Shown here one piece after another: positions 54,128 to 63,325 of a DNA stretch of 64,000 nucleotides. This DNA is from Mycobacterium vicinigordonae (GTDB lineage: Bacteria > Actinomycetota > Actinomycetes > Mycobacteriales > Mycobacteriaceae). The translations under genes were made by a program, and so were the position numbers. Every line of letters starts with the position of its first letter. Position 1 is the first letter of the stretch. The stretch is from the NCBI RefSeq assembly GCF_013466425.1, contig NZ_CP059165.1, positions 4,340,001 to 4,404,000 of the forward strand, read 5' to 3'. The notes below the pieces were generated by a model, which was not told where the DNA came from, made no database searches, and was given only the letters and a program-made list of their open reading frames with translations.

Positions 54128-56515
54128 CTAGACGCCCACCGGCCGGGTTCCGATCACCTCGGCGGCGGCGAGGTGATCGAATTGCGCTCGGGTGAGTCCG
54201 CACTGATCGCGCAGCACTTCTTCATTGTGCTCGCCCAATGTCGGCGGGGGGCGCAGGAGCCAGCTGTGTTGCCCGGCGAGCAGCGCGAACGGGGGGGTGG
54301 GGTAAAGGCCGGGTCCCGTCCGCGGGTGATCCAGGGACTCGAAGAATCCCCGCTGAAGCAGTTGCGGATTCTGTGTGACCAGCGAGGGAGACACCACCGG
54401 CGCCACCGGAATACCCGCCGCTGCCAGCAGATCGACCGTAGCGTCCCGCGGTTGGCCGGCAAACCAGTCCCGCAGCCGCTCGTCGAGCTCGTCGCACCGC
54501 GCGCGCCGCCCCGCGCCGGTCGCGAGTTCCGCGTCCGCCCACGGCGGCGTGCCCAGCAATTCGACCAGCGCCGCCCACTGCCCGTCGTCACACACGCTCA
54601 GTGCGATCCACTCGTCGTCATCGCCGGAGCAACGGTAGAGGTTCTGGATTGCCCCACCGTGTCCGCGGTTGCCCCGTCTGGCCAGCGTCTTGCCGAACAC
54701 TTCGTGCTCGATTGGTTGAATTGCCGTGGTGTTCAACACCGTTTCGACCATCGGCAGCTCGATCTGTTGACCCGAACCGGTACGTTCGGCGAACTGTAGA
54801 GCCGCCAGTACCGCGAACGCGGCATGTACGCCGGCGAGCGGGTCGCAGGCACCGCGCGGGGTCACTGGCGGCGTTTCCGGCAATCCAGTCACCCACGCCA
54901 ACCCGGCGATCTGCTCCATGGTGGGAGCGAAGCCGACCCGATCGCGCCACGGCCCGTCCAGCCCGAACGCCGGCATCCGCGCGACGACGAGCTGGGGGTT
55001 GATCTGCAGCAGCACGTCGGCGGTGAGCCCGAAGTGGTCCATCACCCGCGGGGAGAAATTCTCGATCACCACGTCGGCTTGGGCGGCCAGCGCCCGGAAC
55101 AACTCCCGTCCCGCATCGGAGCCCAAATCCAGTGTGATGGAACGCTTGTTGGTGTTCATCGCGTGGAAAACCCAGCCGTATTCCCACCAGTCGTCGACGT
55201 CGGTGCGCATGCCGCCCGAATACCGGATGCCGTCGGGACGCTGGATCGACTCCACCTTGACCACGTCGGCGCCGAATGCGGCGAGCAGATGGGTGGCCGC
55301 CGGACCGGCCCAGAAGGCGGTCAGGTCGACGATCCGCACCCCCTGCAGCGGCAACCCGCCGCTCGCCGGCGCGCCATCGTATTTCCTTTCCTGCCAGAAT
55401 GTTTCATCGTGTTGCGCCCCAACCGCGGCGGCTTCGGCCAACATCGCGGGCGCACACCGCGACATCAGCCACGGTGGGCGCGGCTGGTGAAATCCGGCCG
55501 GATTTTGCACGTACACGCCACGCTGGGTCATGTAGTCCATGTCGCGGACAGTGGCGCCGTTGCCCAGTGGGGCGATCGGGAGTCGGAACAGCTGGCCCAG
55601 TTCGACGACCTCGGCAACGGTGCGCTCCGCGAACCATGGACCAATCGAGTCGTAAATGAAGTCGCGGTACTCCCAGCGGCCAATCTGGAAACGCAGTTGC
55701 GGAATCTCTTCGAAATCAGGGCGTTCCACCATCGCCGCGAAATCCAGCCACTGCTGTCCCGTGACCATGGTGATGCCGACATAGCCGTCTTTAGCGGCGA
55801 TGATCGAAGGCACTTCCAGGGTCCGCCGGACCGGGGGTACCTGCAGCAGTTGAGAGTGCAGCCATTCGCTGCTCTGCATGGCGGTGATCGCCTCGAGCAT
55901 GGACAGGTCCAGATGTTCACCGGTGCCGCCGCGCGCCACACGGCGGTGCACGGCGAGCGCAGCGAATGCGGCGTACACCCCACCCATGTATTCCCCGAGG
56001 TCGCCGCCGATCGAGATGGGCGGTCCGGCGGGATCGCCGCGGAACCCAGTGCAACCGGACCAGGCCTGCAGGGTGAATTCGGTGGCCGCCCGGTCGGCGA
56101 ACGGACCGCTGAAGCCGAAGTTGGAGATGGTGACGAGGACGCTCCGCGGGGACTGCTGCAGCAACCGCTGTGGGTCGATCCCCAGCGCGGCGGCCTCAGT
56201 GGGTCCAGCGGTCACGATGACGATGTCGGCGCCGGAGAGTTCGCCGCGGTAGTGATCCGAATCTGGCGACACGCTCACGATGCTCTTGCCAGCGTTGAGG
56301 TAACTGTAGAGCGGTCCCACCGAACCGTCCGGCACCGGTGAGCAGGTGGCGGAATACCTCAGCAGGGGATCTCCTTGCGGCGGTTCAATTTTGCGGACGT
56401 GTGCGCCCACATCCACCAACAGCTTCCCGCAATAGCTGCCGGCCAGGCGGTCACTGATCTCGACGACACGCAGATCGTCCAGCGGCGTCGGCCGGCGACC
56501 GGCCCCGTGACTCAC
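54128..56515 (-). CDS. two-domain family III CoA-transferase (CaiB/BaiF fusion)
   Basis: This is a 795-residue protein consisting of two tandem family III CoA-transferase modules. The first begins PLDDLRVVEISDRLAGSYCG and the second, at about residue 385, begins PLQGVRIVDLTAFWAGPAAT. Each has its own C-terminal lobe. Single enzymes are about 400 residues and act as interlocked dimers, so the fusion would put both chains in one polypeptide. It probably moves CoA between acids of the catabolic route. It is divergent from the GntR regulator gene. Confidence 0.88.
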   Translation of the reverse strand: MSHGAGRRPTPLDDLRVVEISDRLAGSYCGKLLVDVGAHVRKIEPPQGDPLLRYSATCSPVPDGSVGPLYSYLNAGKSIVSVSPDSDHYRGELSGADIVIVTAGPTEAAALGIDPQRLLQQSPRSVLVTISNFGFSGPFADRAATEFTLQAWSGCTGFRGDPAGPPISIGGDLGEYMGGVYAAFAALAVHRRVARGGTGEHLDLSMLEAITAMQSSEWLHSQLLQVPPVRRTLEVPSIIAAKDGYVGITMVTGQQWLDFAAMVERPDFEEIPQLRFQIGRWEYRDFIYDSIGPWFAERTVAEVVELGQLFRLPIAPLGNGATVRDMDYMTQRGVYVQNPAGFHQPRPPWLMSRCAPAMLAEAAAVGAQHDETFWQERKYDGAPASGGLPLQGVRIVDLTAFWAGPAATHLLAAFGADVVKVESIQRPDGIRYSGGMRTDVDDWWEYGWVFHAMNTNKRSITLDLGSDAGRELFRALAAQADVVIENFSPRVMDHFGLTADVLLQINPQLVVARMPAFGLDGPWRDRVGFAPTMEQIAGLAWVTGLPETPPVTPRGACDPLAGVHAAFAVLAALQFAERTGSGQQIELPMVETVLNTTAIQPIEHEVFGKTLARRGNRGHGGAIQNLYRCSGDDDEWIALSVCDDGQWAALVELLGTPPWADAELATGAGRRARCDELDERLRDWFAGQPRDATVDLLAAAGIPVAPVVSPSLVTQNPQLLQRGFFESLDHPRTGPGLYPTPPFALLAGQHSWLLRPPPTLGEHNEEVLRDQCGLTRAQFDHLAAAEVIGTRPVGV

Positions 56516-56528
56516 GCGGCTATTTATA

Positions 56529-56546
56529 CCATTACTGCTAAAATAG
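56529..56546. promoter_or_regulatory. cluster regulatory element, copy 3 (CoA-transferase / GntR promoter)
   Basis: CCATTACTGCTAAAATAG is in the 98-bp divergent gap between the CoA-transferase and GntR genes. It ends in AAAATAG, the complement of CTATTTT of copies 2 and 4, and contains the palindrome GCTAAAATAGC (56537-56547). A wider imperfect dyad GGCTATTT ... AAATAGC surrounds it. The position suggests autoregulation by the GntR protein. Confidence 0.55.
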
Positions 56547-56613
56547 CTAAGCCAGTGGAGTTCGCGGGCCAGCGACCGTGCGCTCTTTCCTGCTGCAGGT
56601 TGCGAGGAGTCGC

Positions 56614-57438
56614 ATGACCGCCCCTCTGGGAATTGGACCCGACGCCCGTCGCCGATTGTCGGCGCCGAGGATCGCCGAAATCGTAGCTGACGAGTTGCGC
56701 CGTCAGATCATCGACGGTGAGCTTGCCGACGGCGACCTGCTGCCCCGCCAGGAAGTTCTGGTCGACCAATTCAAGGTCAGCCTGGTCTCGTTACGCGAAG
56801 CCCTGCGGATCCTGGAAACCGAGGGACTCGTCTCGGTACGGCGCGGCAACCGCGGCGGCGCAGTGGTGCACGCTCCGGCCAAGACCAGCGCCGCCTACAT
56901 GCTGGGCCTGTTGCTGCAGAGCGAGTCCGTCGTGGTCAGCGACCTCGGTGCGGCGTTGCAGGAACTCGAGCCCGCTTGCGCGGCGCTGGCTGCCCAACGG
57001 CCCGACCGCGCCGACACCCTGGTGCCCGAACTCAAGCAGGTCAACGAGGCGATGGCCGAAAACCTGGAAGACGGGCGGCAATTCACCGAGATCGGTCGCC
57101 AGTTCCACAATCTCATCGTGCGCGGGTGCGGTAACCACACCATCATCGCGGTCGTCGGGAGCCTGGAAACGCTATGGTCCAGCCACGAACAGCAGTGGGC
57201 GGACGAAAGTTCGGCCAGCGGCACCTACCCTTCGCTGGCCCAACGGCGGGCGGCGCTCAACACTCACATCAAGCTGACCGAGACGATCGCCGAGGGGGAC
57301 GTCGACCGGGCACGCCGGATCGCGGGCCGCCACCTGGCCGACACCCAGACCTACGTGCTGTCCGGCCAGACCGAACAGCGGATCTATGCGTTGTCTCCGC
57401 AGGCGTTGTCACGCCCGCGCGACCTCCGGCGCCCGTAG
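56614..57438 (+). CDS. GntR/FadR-family transcriptional regulator (FCD type)
   Basis: This is a 274-residue regulator. A winged helix domain (about residues 14-80) includes LRRQIIDGELADGDLLP and VSLVSLREALRILETEGLVSV, and an all-helical FCD effector domain (about 100-245) follows. ATG 56614 has GAGGAG 4 nt upstream; GTG 56578 would be a longer alternative. It is divergent from the CoA-transferase and followed after 9 nt by an SDR gene. It is the only regulator in the cluster, and candidate for binding the shared AT-rich elements. Confidence 0.9.
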   Translation: MTAPLGIGPDARRRLSAPRIAEIVADELRRQIIDGELADGDLLPRQEVLVDQFKVSLVSLREALRILETEGLVSVRRGNRGGAVVHAPAKTSAAYMLGLLLQSESVVVSDLGAALQELEPACAALAAQRPDRADTLVPELKQVNEAMAENLEDGRQFTEIGRQFHNLIVRGCGNHTIIAVVGSLETLWSSHEQQWADESSASGTYPSLAQRRAALNTHIKLTETIAEGDVDRARRIAGRHLADTQTYVLSGQTEQRIYALSPQALSRPRDLRRP

Positions 57439-57447
57439 GGGCCGCAG

Positions 57448-58197
57448 TTGATTACTCCCAGAACCGCATTGGTCACCGGCGGTAGCGGTGGCATCGGCAA
57501 GGCGTGCGCGGCCAAGCTGTGCGAACTTGGCTACCACGTGCTGGTGATGGCCCGCCGGGAAGGACCGCTGCGGGCGGTGGCCGAGCAGATCGGCGCACAT
57601 GCCGTTGTCGCAGACGCGTCCGATCCCGACGAGTTCTCCGCTGCGATAAGCCCTTTCGAGTACATCGATCTCGTGGTCCATGCCTCGGGTGCGCTCGGCG
57701 GAACCTACGCGCGCAAGCAGACTTTCGAACAGTGGCGCACCATCATCTCGGCCAACCTGGACTCCTGCTTCGTAGTTACCTCGGCGGTGCTGCCTCGAAT
57801 GCGACCGGGTTCGCGGCTGATCTTCATTTCGTCGTCGGCCTCGCACGAGCCGATGATGGCGCGCACCGCGTACTCGGCTTCCAAGGCCGGCATGAACGCG
57901 TTCGCCCGGGCGCTGGCCATGGAGGTCGACCGCGACGGCATCGCCGTGCATCTGGTGACCCCTGGCCCGGTGGAAACCGAGATGCTGCAGGATGTTCCGT
58001 TCGAGATGTACGCGATCCAGGTTTCCGATATCGCCAACGCGGTCGCTTGGCTAGATACCGTCGAGCCGTCCGTCGACCTGCCGGAGATCAGGCTCAGTGC
58101 GGTGCAGCGCGGACCATTCTCCCGCCCGCCGGTGGTACCCACCGAAGCGCGACGGCGCGCAACGGCGCTCAAGCAGCAGAGCGCGGGAAGTTCTTGA
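57448..58197 (+). CDS. short-chain dehydrogenase/reductase
   Basis: This is a 249-residue SDR with cofactor motif TGGSGGIG, catalytic Ser in ISSSA and Tyr-x3-Lys in YSASKAG. It starts at TTG 57448, 9 nt after the GntR stop, the only start near the conserved N-terminus. It probably oxidises a hydroxy intermediate (hydroxyacyl-CoA or ring alcohol) in this pathway. Its last 29 bp overlap the convergent LLM gene. Confidence 0.87.
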   Translation: MITPRTALVTGGSGGIGKACAAKLCELGYHVLVMARREGPLRAVAEQIGAHAVVADASDPDEFSAAISPFEYIDLVVHASGALGGTYARKQTFEQWRTIISANLDSCFVVTSAVLPRMRPGSRLIFISSSASHEPMMARTAYSASKAGMNAFARALAMEVDRDGIAVHLVTPGPVETEMLQDVPFEMYAIQVSDIANAVAWLDTVEPSVDLPEIRLSAVQRGPFSRPPVVPTEARRRATALKQQSAGSS

Positions 58198-59014
58198 TAA
58201 CCGTGTCGCCGAACTCGGCCACCGACTGCGGGGCCGCAAAATCAGCGAACCACACGTAGACACGTTCCACCCGCCGGGCAGCCAGCGCGGTGAAATGCCC
58301 GATCAGTTCGTCGGCGTCGCCGCAGACCAGTCCCGCCCCGAGATGACCGAACCGCCGGGTGCTCACCTCGCGCACCGCGGCGGGTTCGGCGCCGGCCCGC
58401 ACGAACCCCACCATCTGCTGCACCGAGATCCGGGCCGAGCCGGTTGCATCGGCCAGCCGGGGTAACCGCTCGAGGTGGTTGGCCTGCAGATTCCACCAAT
58501 CCGCGTGTTCGGCAACGAGTTCCATCATCCGCCGGCCACTGCCACCCAGAACCAGCGGTATCGGATAAGTAGGCGTGGGCTGCTGCCCGCCGCTCCAGTA
58601 TTGCTTGATCAGCTCGAGGTGGCGGCCGAGTTGCTCGACACGGGCTACTGGATCCTGCTGACCGACATCGAATCTGGTGAACTCCGCGGGCCAGGATCCC
58701 GAACCGAGGCCGAGGTCGAAGCGGCCGTGGCTCGCCTCCGACAAGGTAACGGCCTGCTTGGCGAGCACGGCCGGATGCCGAAACGCGTCGCATAGGACCA
58801 GGTGACCGACACGCAATCGCTGCGTTCGCGCTGCGACCCAGGAGGCGACGCCCATTGCCTCCCAAATGTTTTCGCCGGGTTGGCCCGGCGCCTCGAGGTG
58901 GTCGATGAACGCGATGCCGTCGAATCCACCAGCCTCGGCGTGCTGCGCCCGCTCCACGATGTCGGAAACCGGCAACCGCACCTGCGGTACGAACAGATAC
59001 CACTGCACCGTCAA
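58169..59014 (-). CDS. LLM-class flavin- or F420-dependent oxidoreductase
   Basis: This is a 281-residue luciferase-like monooxygenase-fold protein. It begins VQWYLFVPQV and has the F420/FMN-binding segments FDGIAFIDHL, RVGHLVLCDAFRHP and FDLGLGSGS. Mycobacteria use this fold mostly with F420. It is divergent from the acyl-CoA dehydrogenase operon across an AT-rich operator, so it likely belongs to the same regulon. Its reaction is unknown. Confidence 0.87.
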   Translation of the reverse strand: MTVQWYLFVPQVRLPVSDIVERAQHAEAGGFDGIAFIDHLEAPGQPGENIWEAMGVASWVAARTQRLRVGHLVLCDAFRHPAVLAKQAVTLSEASHGRFDLGLGSGSWPAEFTRFDVGQQDPVARVEQLGRHLELIKQYWSGGQQPTPTYPIPLVLGGSGRRMMELVAEHADWWNLQANHLERLPRLADATGSARISVQQMVGFVRAGAEPAAVREVSTRRFGHLGAGLVCGDADELIGHFTALAARRVERVYVWFADFAAPQSVAEFGDTVIKNFPRSAA

Positions 59015-59049
59015 CCCCTCACTGCGTTTGCACCCGGGCCGCTAGTTTA

Positions 59050-59067
59050 CTATTTTTATTATGTTAG
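59050..59067. promoter_or_regulatory. cluster regulatory element, copy 4 (LLM / acyl-CoA dehydrogenase promoter)
   Basis: CTATTTTTATTATGTTAG is in the 60-bp divergent gap, just upstream of the dehydrogenase start, with CTA...TAG ends 18 bp apart as in copy 1. It shares TATGTTAG with copy 1 and, with its left flank, TTTACTATTTT with copy 2. It would cover the promoter of both genes. Confidence 0.6.
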
Positions 59068-59074
59068 GGGTCTT

Positions 59075-60157
59075 ATGAATGTTGGTTTGACTTCGGAGCA
59101 GCTGGCGCTGCGCGACACCGTGCGCGGCATCCTGCGCACCGAGTGTCCGCCCGACGTCCCGCGGATCGCCCTCGACGACCTCGAAAGCGATCCGCGGCGC
59201 TGGCACCCCCTGTGGAAGACGGTCGTCGACCTCGGCTGGACAGAATTGGCGGCCAGCGACAGCGACGGCGAATTCGGCCCCGTCGAGCTGGCACTGGTCC
59301 TGGAGGAATGCGGCGCAGCGCTGGCCCCCATTCCGCTGCTGTGCAGCATCGGCCTAGCCGCCGGAGTGCTGCGCGCCGTGGTCGGGCAGCACTGCACCGA
59401 CGTGCTCGGTGAGATCGCCTCGGGTGCGGTGGCGACCTTGGCCGTGCACTCCCCCGGAGCCCGACTGCCGGGCACCCCGATGACGCTGCGCGACGGACGG
59501 CTGCGCGGTCGGGCCGTCGCGGTCCCGCATGCCTGTCACGCTGACATGATCGTCACACTGGCCCGATCCAGCGACGGGCCGATGGCGGTCGTGCTGCGCA
59601 CCGGCGATGGCGTCACGATCAGACCCGGCGAATCCACCGACCCCCTGCACCCATTCGACGACGTCGACATCGATGCCGCCCCGGTGGCCGCCGCCCCGAT
59701 CGCAACGCTAGACGCGGCTCTGGCGGCTCCGCTAGTGGCCGCGGCAGCAGACCTGATCGGAGTGGCTGACGCGGCCTTGCAGCGGTCCGTCGAGCACGCC
59801 AAGACACGTCGGCAGTTCGGCGCTCCGATCGGAGCATTCCAGGGCGTCAAGCACGCTCTTGCCGACAACTACGTCGGCCTAGAACGTGCCCGCAGCCTCA
59901 CCTACGCCGCGGCCAACCGACTCGACGAGATGGCGGCCGCAGCCTGGACCGCGGCCGCCATGGCCAAAGCGGCGGCCGCGGATGCCGCCGCCAATTGCGC
60001 GCGCACCGCGGTGCAGGTGTTCGGCGCGCTGGGTCAGACCTGGGAACACGACGCACACCTCTATGTCCGGCACGCCTGGCAGGGCGGAGCGCTGCTGGGC
60101 GACAGCCGCGCGCTCTACAACGAGGTGGGCCGGCGCTTTGCGGGAGGCCGGGCATGA
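59075..60157 (+). CDS. acyl-CoA dehydrogenase subunit (pair 1, beta-like)
   Basis: This is a 360-residue acyl-CoA dehydrogenase-fold protein. The C-terminal motif TRRQFGAPIGAFQGVKHALAD is the FAD-interacting region; the N-terminal domain is poorly conserved. ATG 59075 has AGGGG 4 nt upstream, while the open frame to 58802 crosses the operator. Its stop overlaps the next dehydrogenase (ATGA). Mycobacterial steroid-degrading FadE enzymes are alpha2beta2 heterotetramers of adjacent genes, which fits this and the next gene. Confidence 0.87.
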   Translation: MNVGLTSEQLALRDTVRGILRTECPPDVPRIALDDLESDPRRWHPLWKTVVDLGWTELAASDSDGEFGPVELALVLEECGAALAPIPLLCSIGLAAGVLRAVVGQHCTDVLGEIASGAVATLAVHSPGARLPGTPMTLRDGRLRGRAVAVPHACHADMIVTLARSSDGPMAVVLRTGDGVTIRPGESTDPLHPFDDVDIDAAPVAAAPIATLDAALAAPLVAAAADLIGVADAALQRSVEHAKTRRQFGAPIGAFQGVKHALADNYVGLERARSLTYAAANRLDEMAAAAWTAAAMAKAAAADAAANCARTAVQVFGALGQTWEHDAHLYVRHAWQGGALLGDSRALYNEVGRRFAGGRA

Positions 60158-61239
60158 CGATCGTCGACGAGTACATCGCATGGCTCACCGAGTTCCTGCC
60201 GCGCGACTACTACCAGCGATACGGCGAATACCGCTGGGACATGCCGTTGCGGCGCGATTACCAGCGCGCCGCCTTCGAAGCCGGCTGGCTGCAACCCACC
60301 TGGCCGCGCGAGCACGGCGGGCGGTCACTGGGGTTGCGGGATGCGATGGAGATCCGGATCGCCGGCGCACTTCGGTCGGCACCCAAGCTGCCCAACATTC
60401 AGGGCCCCGGCGTCGCCGCACCGGGCATTCGCCAGTTCGGCACCCCCGAGCAGATCGACCGCCTGCTGGTGCCCCTGCTCCGCGGCGACGAGTGGTGGGC
60501 GCTGGGTATGTCCGAACCGGAAGCCGGATCGGACTTTGCCGGCTTGCGCACTCGCGCCGAACGCGACGGCGACAAGTTTCGGGTCAACGGCCACAAAATC
60601 TGGACGACGCACGCTCATCTGTCGCGGTGGTGCACCCTGTATGCGCGCACCGACCCAGACGCCCCGAAACACCGGGGTATCTCCTGCCTGATCCTGGATC
60701 TGCAGTCGCCCGGGGTGCGGATCGAACCCATTCGGATGGCGTCGATCTCTGACGAGACGTTCTGCGAGGTATTCCTGGACGACGTCGAGGTGCCAGCGGA
60801 CAACCTACTGGGGCCGCTGCACGGCGGCTGGAACGTAGCACTGTCCTCATTGCACCATGAGCGCCAGATGATCTGGATCATGAACTGGGTCGAAATCATG
60901 CGCGGCCTGGACTCGGTCACCGACGACCCGGACATGTACACCGACCTGGGCATGCTGCTCACCGACGCCGAAGCCCTGCGAGCCACCGGCTATCGCGCCC
61001 TGGACAACGAACTCGCCGGCCGACCCACCCCCGAGGCGGACACCATGAAACTGCTTGGATCGCTTACTTTGCAACGTGTTTGGGAGCTGAGTGCGGCGGC
61101 TGCGGGTCCCGCCTCGTGCAACGATCCTGACCTGCTGTTCGAACGCCAGGACGCGTTGGCCGCGACCATCTACGGCGGAACCTCAGAGGTTCAGCGCAAC
61201 ATCATCGCCGAGCGGGTGCTCGGGCTGCCGAAGGGATGA
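60154..61239 (+). CDS. acyl-CoA dehydrogenase subunit (pair 1, alpha-like)
   Basis: This is a 361-residue flavoprotein dehydrogenase. Motifs GMSEPEAGSDFAGL (FAD/substrate), KFRVNGHKIWTT and the C-terminal YGGTSEVQRNIIAERVLGLP are present. The usual catalytic Glu of YEGT is replaced by Gly, as is normal in several mycobacterial FadE types where the base lies elsewhere. It is coupled on both sides by ATGA overlaps. Confidence 0.9.
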   Translation: MTIVDEYIAWLTEFLPRDYYQRYGEYRWDMPLRRDYQRAAFEAGWLQPTWPREHGGRSLGLRDAMEIRIAGALRSAPKLPNIQGPGVAAPGIRQFGTPEQIDRLLVPLLRGDEWWALGMSEPEAGSDFAGLRTRAERDGDKFRVNGHKIWTTHAHLSRWCTLYARTDPDAPKHRGISCLILDLQSPGVRIEPIRMASISDETFCEVFLDDVEVPADNLLGPLHGGWNVALSSLHHERQMIWIMNWVEIMRGLDSVTDDPDMYTDLGMLLTDAEALRATGYRALDNELAGRPTPEADTMKLLGSLTLQRVWELSAAAAGPASCNDPDLLFERQDALAATIYGGTSEVQRNIIAERVLGLPKG

Positions 61240-62393
61240 CCACGATGGACTACGATCTCGGCGACGACGCCGGTGAGCTGCGAAACCGTTTGCGCCAGTT
61301 AATCGCCGAACATATCCCGGCCGATTTCCTGGGTGCCTGCACCGACGATCCCGACGACCTGGCCACCACGGAGTCGTTCTGCAAGCTCCTGGCCTCGGAG
61401 GGACTGCTGGCGCTGGCCTGGCCGAAAGAACATGGCGGCGGCGGTGGTTCAATCTGGCAGCAGACCGTGCTGCGCGAGGAGATGTGGGCCAATTACGAGC
61501 CGCGCGGTCCGCAGTACATGGGCATCAACTGGGTCGGCCCGGCCATCATGCGATACGGGACGGCTGAACAGAAAGCCAAGCACCTGTCCGGCATTGCCTC
61601 CGGCGAGGTGATCTGGTGCCAGGGCTTCTCCGAACCCGAGGCGGGCACCGACCTCGCGTCCCTGCGCACCCGGGCTGTCCGCGACGGGACGGGTTGGCGT
61701 ATCAACGGGCAGAAGGTGTGGACGTCCTACGCGCGGATGGCGTCCTGGTGCGTGTTGGCCGCCTGCACGCATCCCGATGCGCCGAAGTCCAAGCGGCTCA
61801 GTTTGTTTCTGATCCCGATGGACCGTCCCGGCTTCACCGTGCGCGGCATCCCCTCAATGCTGGGGCCACACCACCTCAACGAGATGTTCCTGGACGGCGT
61901 GCCGGCATCCGACGACGACATCCTGGGCGAACCCGGCAACGGCTGGAAAGTAATGCGTGAAGCGCTGGCCTTCGAGCGCGTCGGCATCGCGCGGTACGCG
62001 CGGTGCGAAGCGTTGCTGGACCGCATGCAAAGAGCACTCGGCGCCGACTGGGACCGGCTACCTGAATCGCTTCGCGGTCGCTGGGTCCGGGCGCTGGTCG
62101 ATCTGCGAGTGGCCAGGCTGATGGCCTACCGGGCCGTGTCTCTGCAGGACGATCCGCAGGCCGGCGCGGCGGCCAGCGCGGCTCGCATCGCGACCACCAC
62201 CTGCGACCAGCTAGTCGCCGAGCTACTCTTCGACGTGCTGGGACCCACCGCCCTGGACAGCGGCACCACCGCGGCACTTCACGGCGCCGTCGACGACCAC
62301 TGGCGCTACGCGCAAGCTGCCACCGTCGCATCCGGCACCATCGAGGTCCAGCGCATGATGGTGGCTCGCGACGTGTTGGGAGAACACCGATGA
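61236..62393 (+). CDS. acyl-CoA dehydrogenase subunit (pair 2, alpha-like)
   Basis: This is a 385-residue dehydrogenase with GFSEPEAGTDLASLRTRAV, WRINGQKVWTS and C-terminal ASGTIEVQRMMVARDVLG. The region before GTIEVQ again lacks the classical Glu. It starts with the ATG that overlaps the preceding stop. It probably pairs with the shorter next protein. Confidence 0.9.
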   Translation: MTTMDYDLGDDAGELRNRLRQLIAEHIPADFLGACTDDPDDLATTESFCKLLASEGLLALAWPKEHGGGGGSIWQQTVLREEMWANYEPRGPQYMGINWVGPAIMRYGTAEQKAKHLSGIASGEVIWCQGFSEPEAGTDLASLRTRAVRDGTGWRINGQKVWTSYARMASWCVLAACTHPDAPKSKRLSLFLIPMDRPGFTVRGIPSMLGPHHLNEMFLDGVPASDDDILGEPGNGWKVMREALAFERVGIARYARCEALLDRMQRALGADWDRLPESLRGRWVRALVDLRVARLMAYRAVSLQDDPQAGAAASAARIATTTCDQLVAELLFDVLGPTALDSGTTAALHGAVDDHWRYAQAATVASGTIEVQRMMVARDVLGEHR

Positions 62394-63325
62394 ATACCGA
62401 ACTGCCACAAGACATCAGCGACTTCGCAGCCGTCGCCGTCAAGCGGTTGGCCCGGCTGGGCGGACCGCAGGCGGCGATCCGCGCGGAAACAGACGACACC
62501 GCGCGGTACGCGGCACGTGACGCCCTGACCGAACTCGGCGCATTCGACCTCGACGTCCGGTCCGGATCGGACGATCTGCTGGCCGCCGCGGCGCTATGCC
62601 AGGCCGCGGGTGCCGCGGCCCTACCGTATCCGCTTGTCGAGGAACTCCTCTCGATCGACGGTGCACTGCTCACATTGGTGGACCCGGCAGCACCCCGCAT
62701 CGACCACGGCGACCTGCCCGGCCCCTGGATCGCCGCCGACCTGGACGGCAATCGCTACCCGGTGCAGACCGCCGTCCGGCCCGGCGCCAAGCTGGGACCG
62801 TTCCTGACGCCGGCCACCCTGGGTGCCGCCGACGGAACCTTGCCCGCTACGGACATCAACCTTCATCTCACGCTGGGATCGTGGCGGATTTTGGGTGCGA
62901 CGCAGCGGGCGCTGGAGATCGCCACTGAGCATGTCCAGGCGCGGGTGCAGTTCGGCAAGCCACTGGCGGACTTCCAGGCCGTCAGATTCTCCGTCGCCGA
63001 CGCCTCGGTCGCAGTGCGCGGACTGCACGAACTAGCCAAATACACTCTATGCCGACCGGAATCGATTCCACTGCAGATCCTTTCGGCCGACGCGCTGGTG
63101 TTGCGGCTGAAGGCGGCCGAAACCGCGCGGCAGGTGTTGCGCACCGCCCACCAGTTGCTGGGCGCACTGGGCTTCTGCGACGAATCCGACGTCAGCGTCC
63201 TCGATCGGCACACCCAGCCGCTCATCCGGCTGCCGCTGGGACCCGAGGCGCTGAGCCTGCGGTTGATCACAGACGTGCGCGACGGACATCTGGAGACGCT
63301 GTTCAGCGGGCGCATGTCAGCATGA
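62390..63325 (+). CDS. acyl-CoA dehydrogenase subunit (pair 2, beta-like)
   Basis: This is a 311-residue, short acyl-CoA dehydrogenase-fold protein with VQARVQFGKPLADFQAVRF and a C-terminal helical domain; the first domain is degenerate, as in the non-catalytic beta subunits of heterotetrameric FadE proteins. It is translationally coupled with the previous gene and with the following synthetase. Confidence 0.87.
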   Translation: MNTELPQDISDFAAVAVKRLARLGGPQAAIRAETDDTARYAARDALTELGAFDLDVRSGSDDLLAAAALCQAAGAAALPYPLVEELLSIDGALLTLVDPAAPRIDHGDLPGPWIAADLDGNRYPVQTAVRPGAKLGPFLTPATLGAADGTLPATDINLHLTLGSWRILGATQRALEIATEHVQARVQFGKPLADFQAVRFSVADASVAVRGLHELAKYTLCRPESIPLQILSADALVLRLKAAETARQVLRTAHQLLGALGFCDESDVSVLDRHTQPLIRLPLGPEALSLRLITDVRDGHLETLFSGRMSA

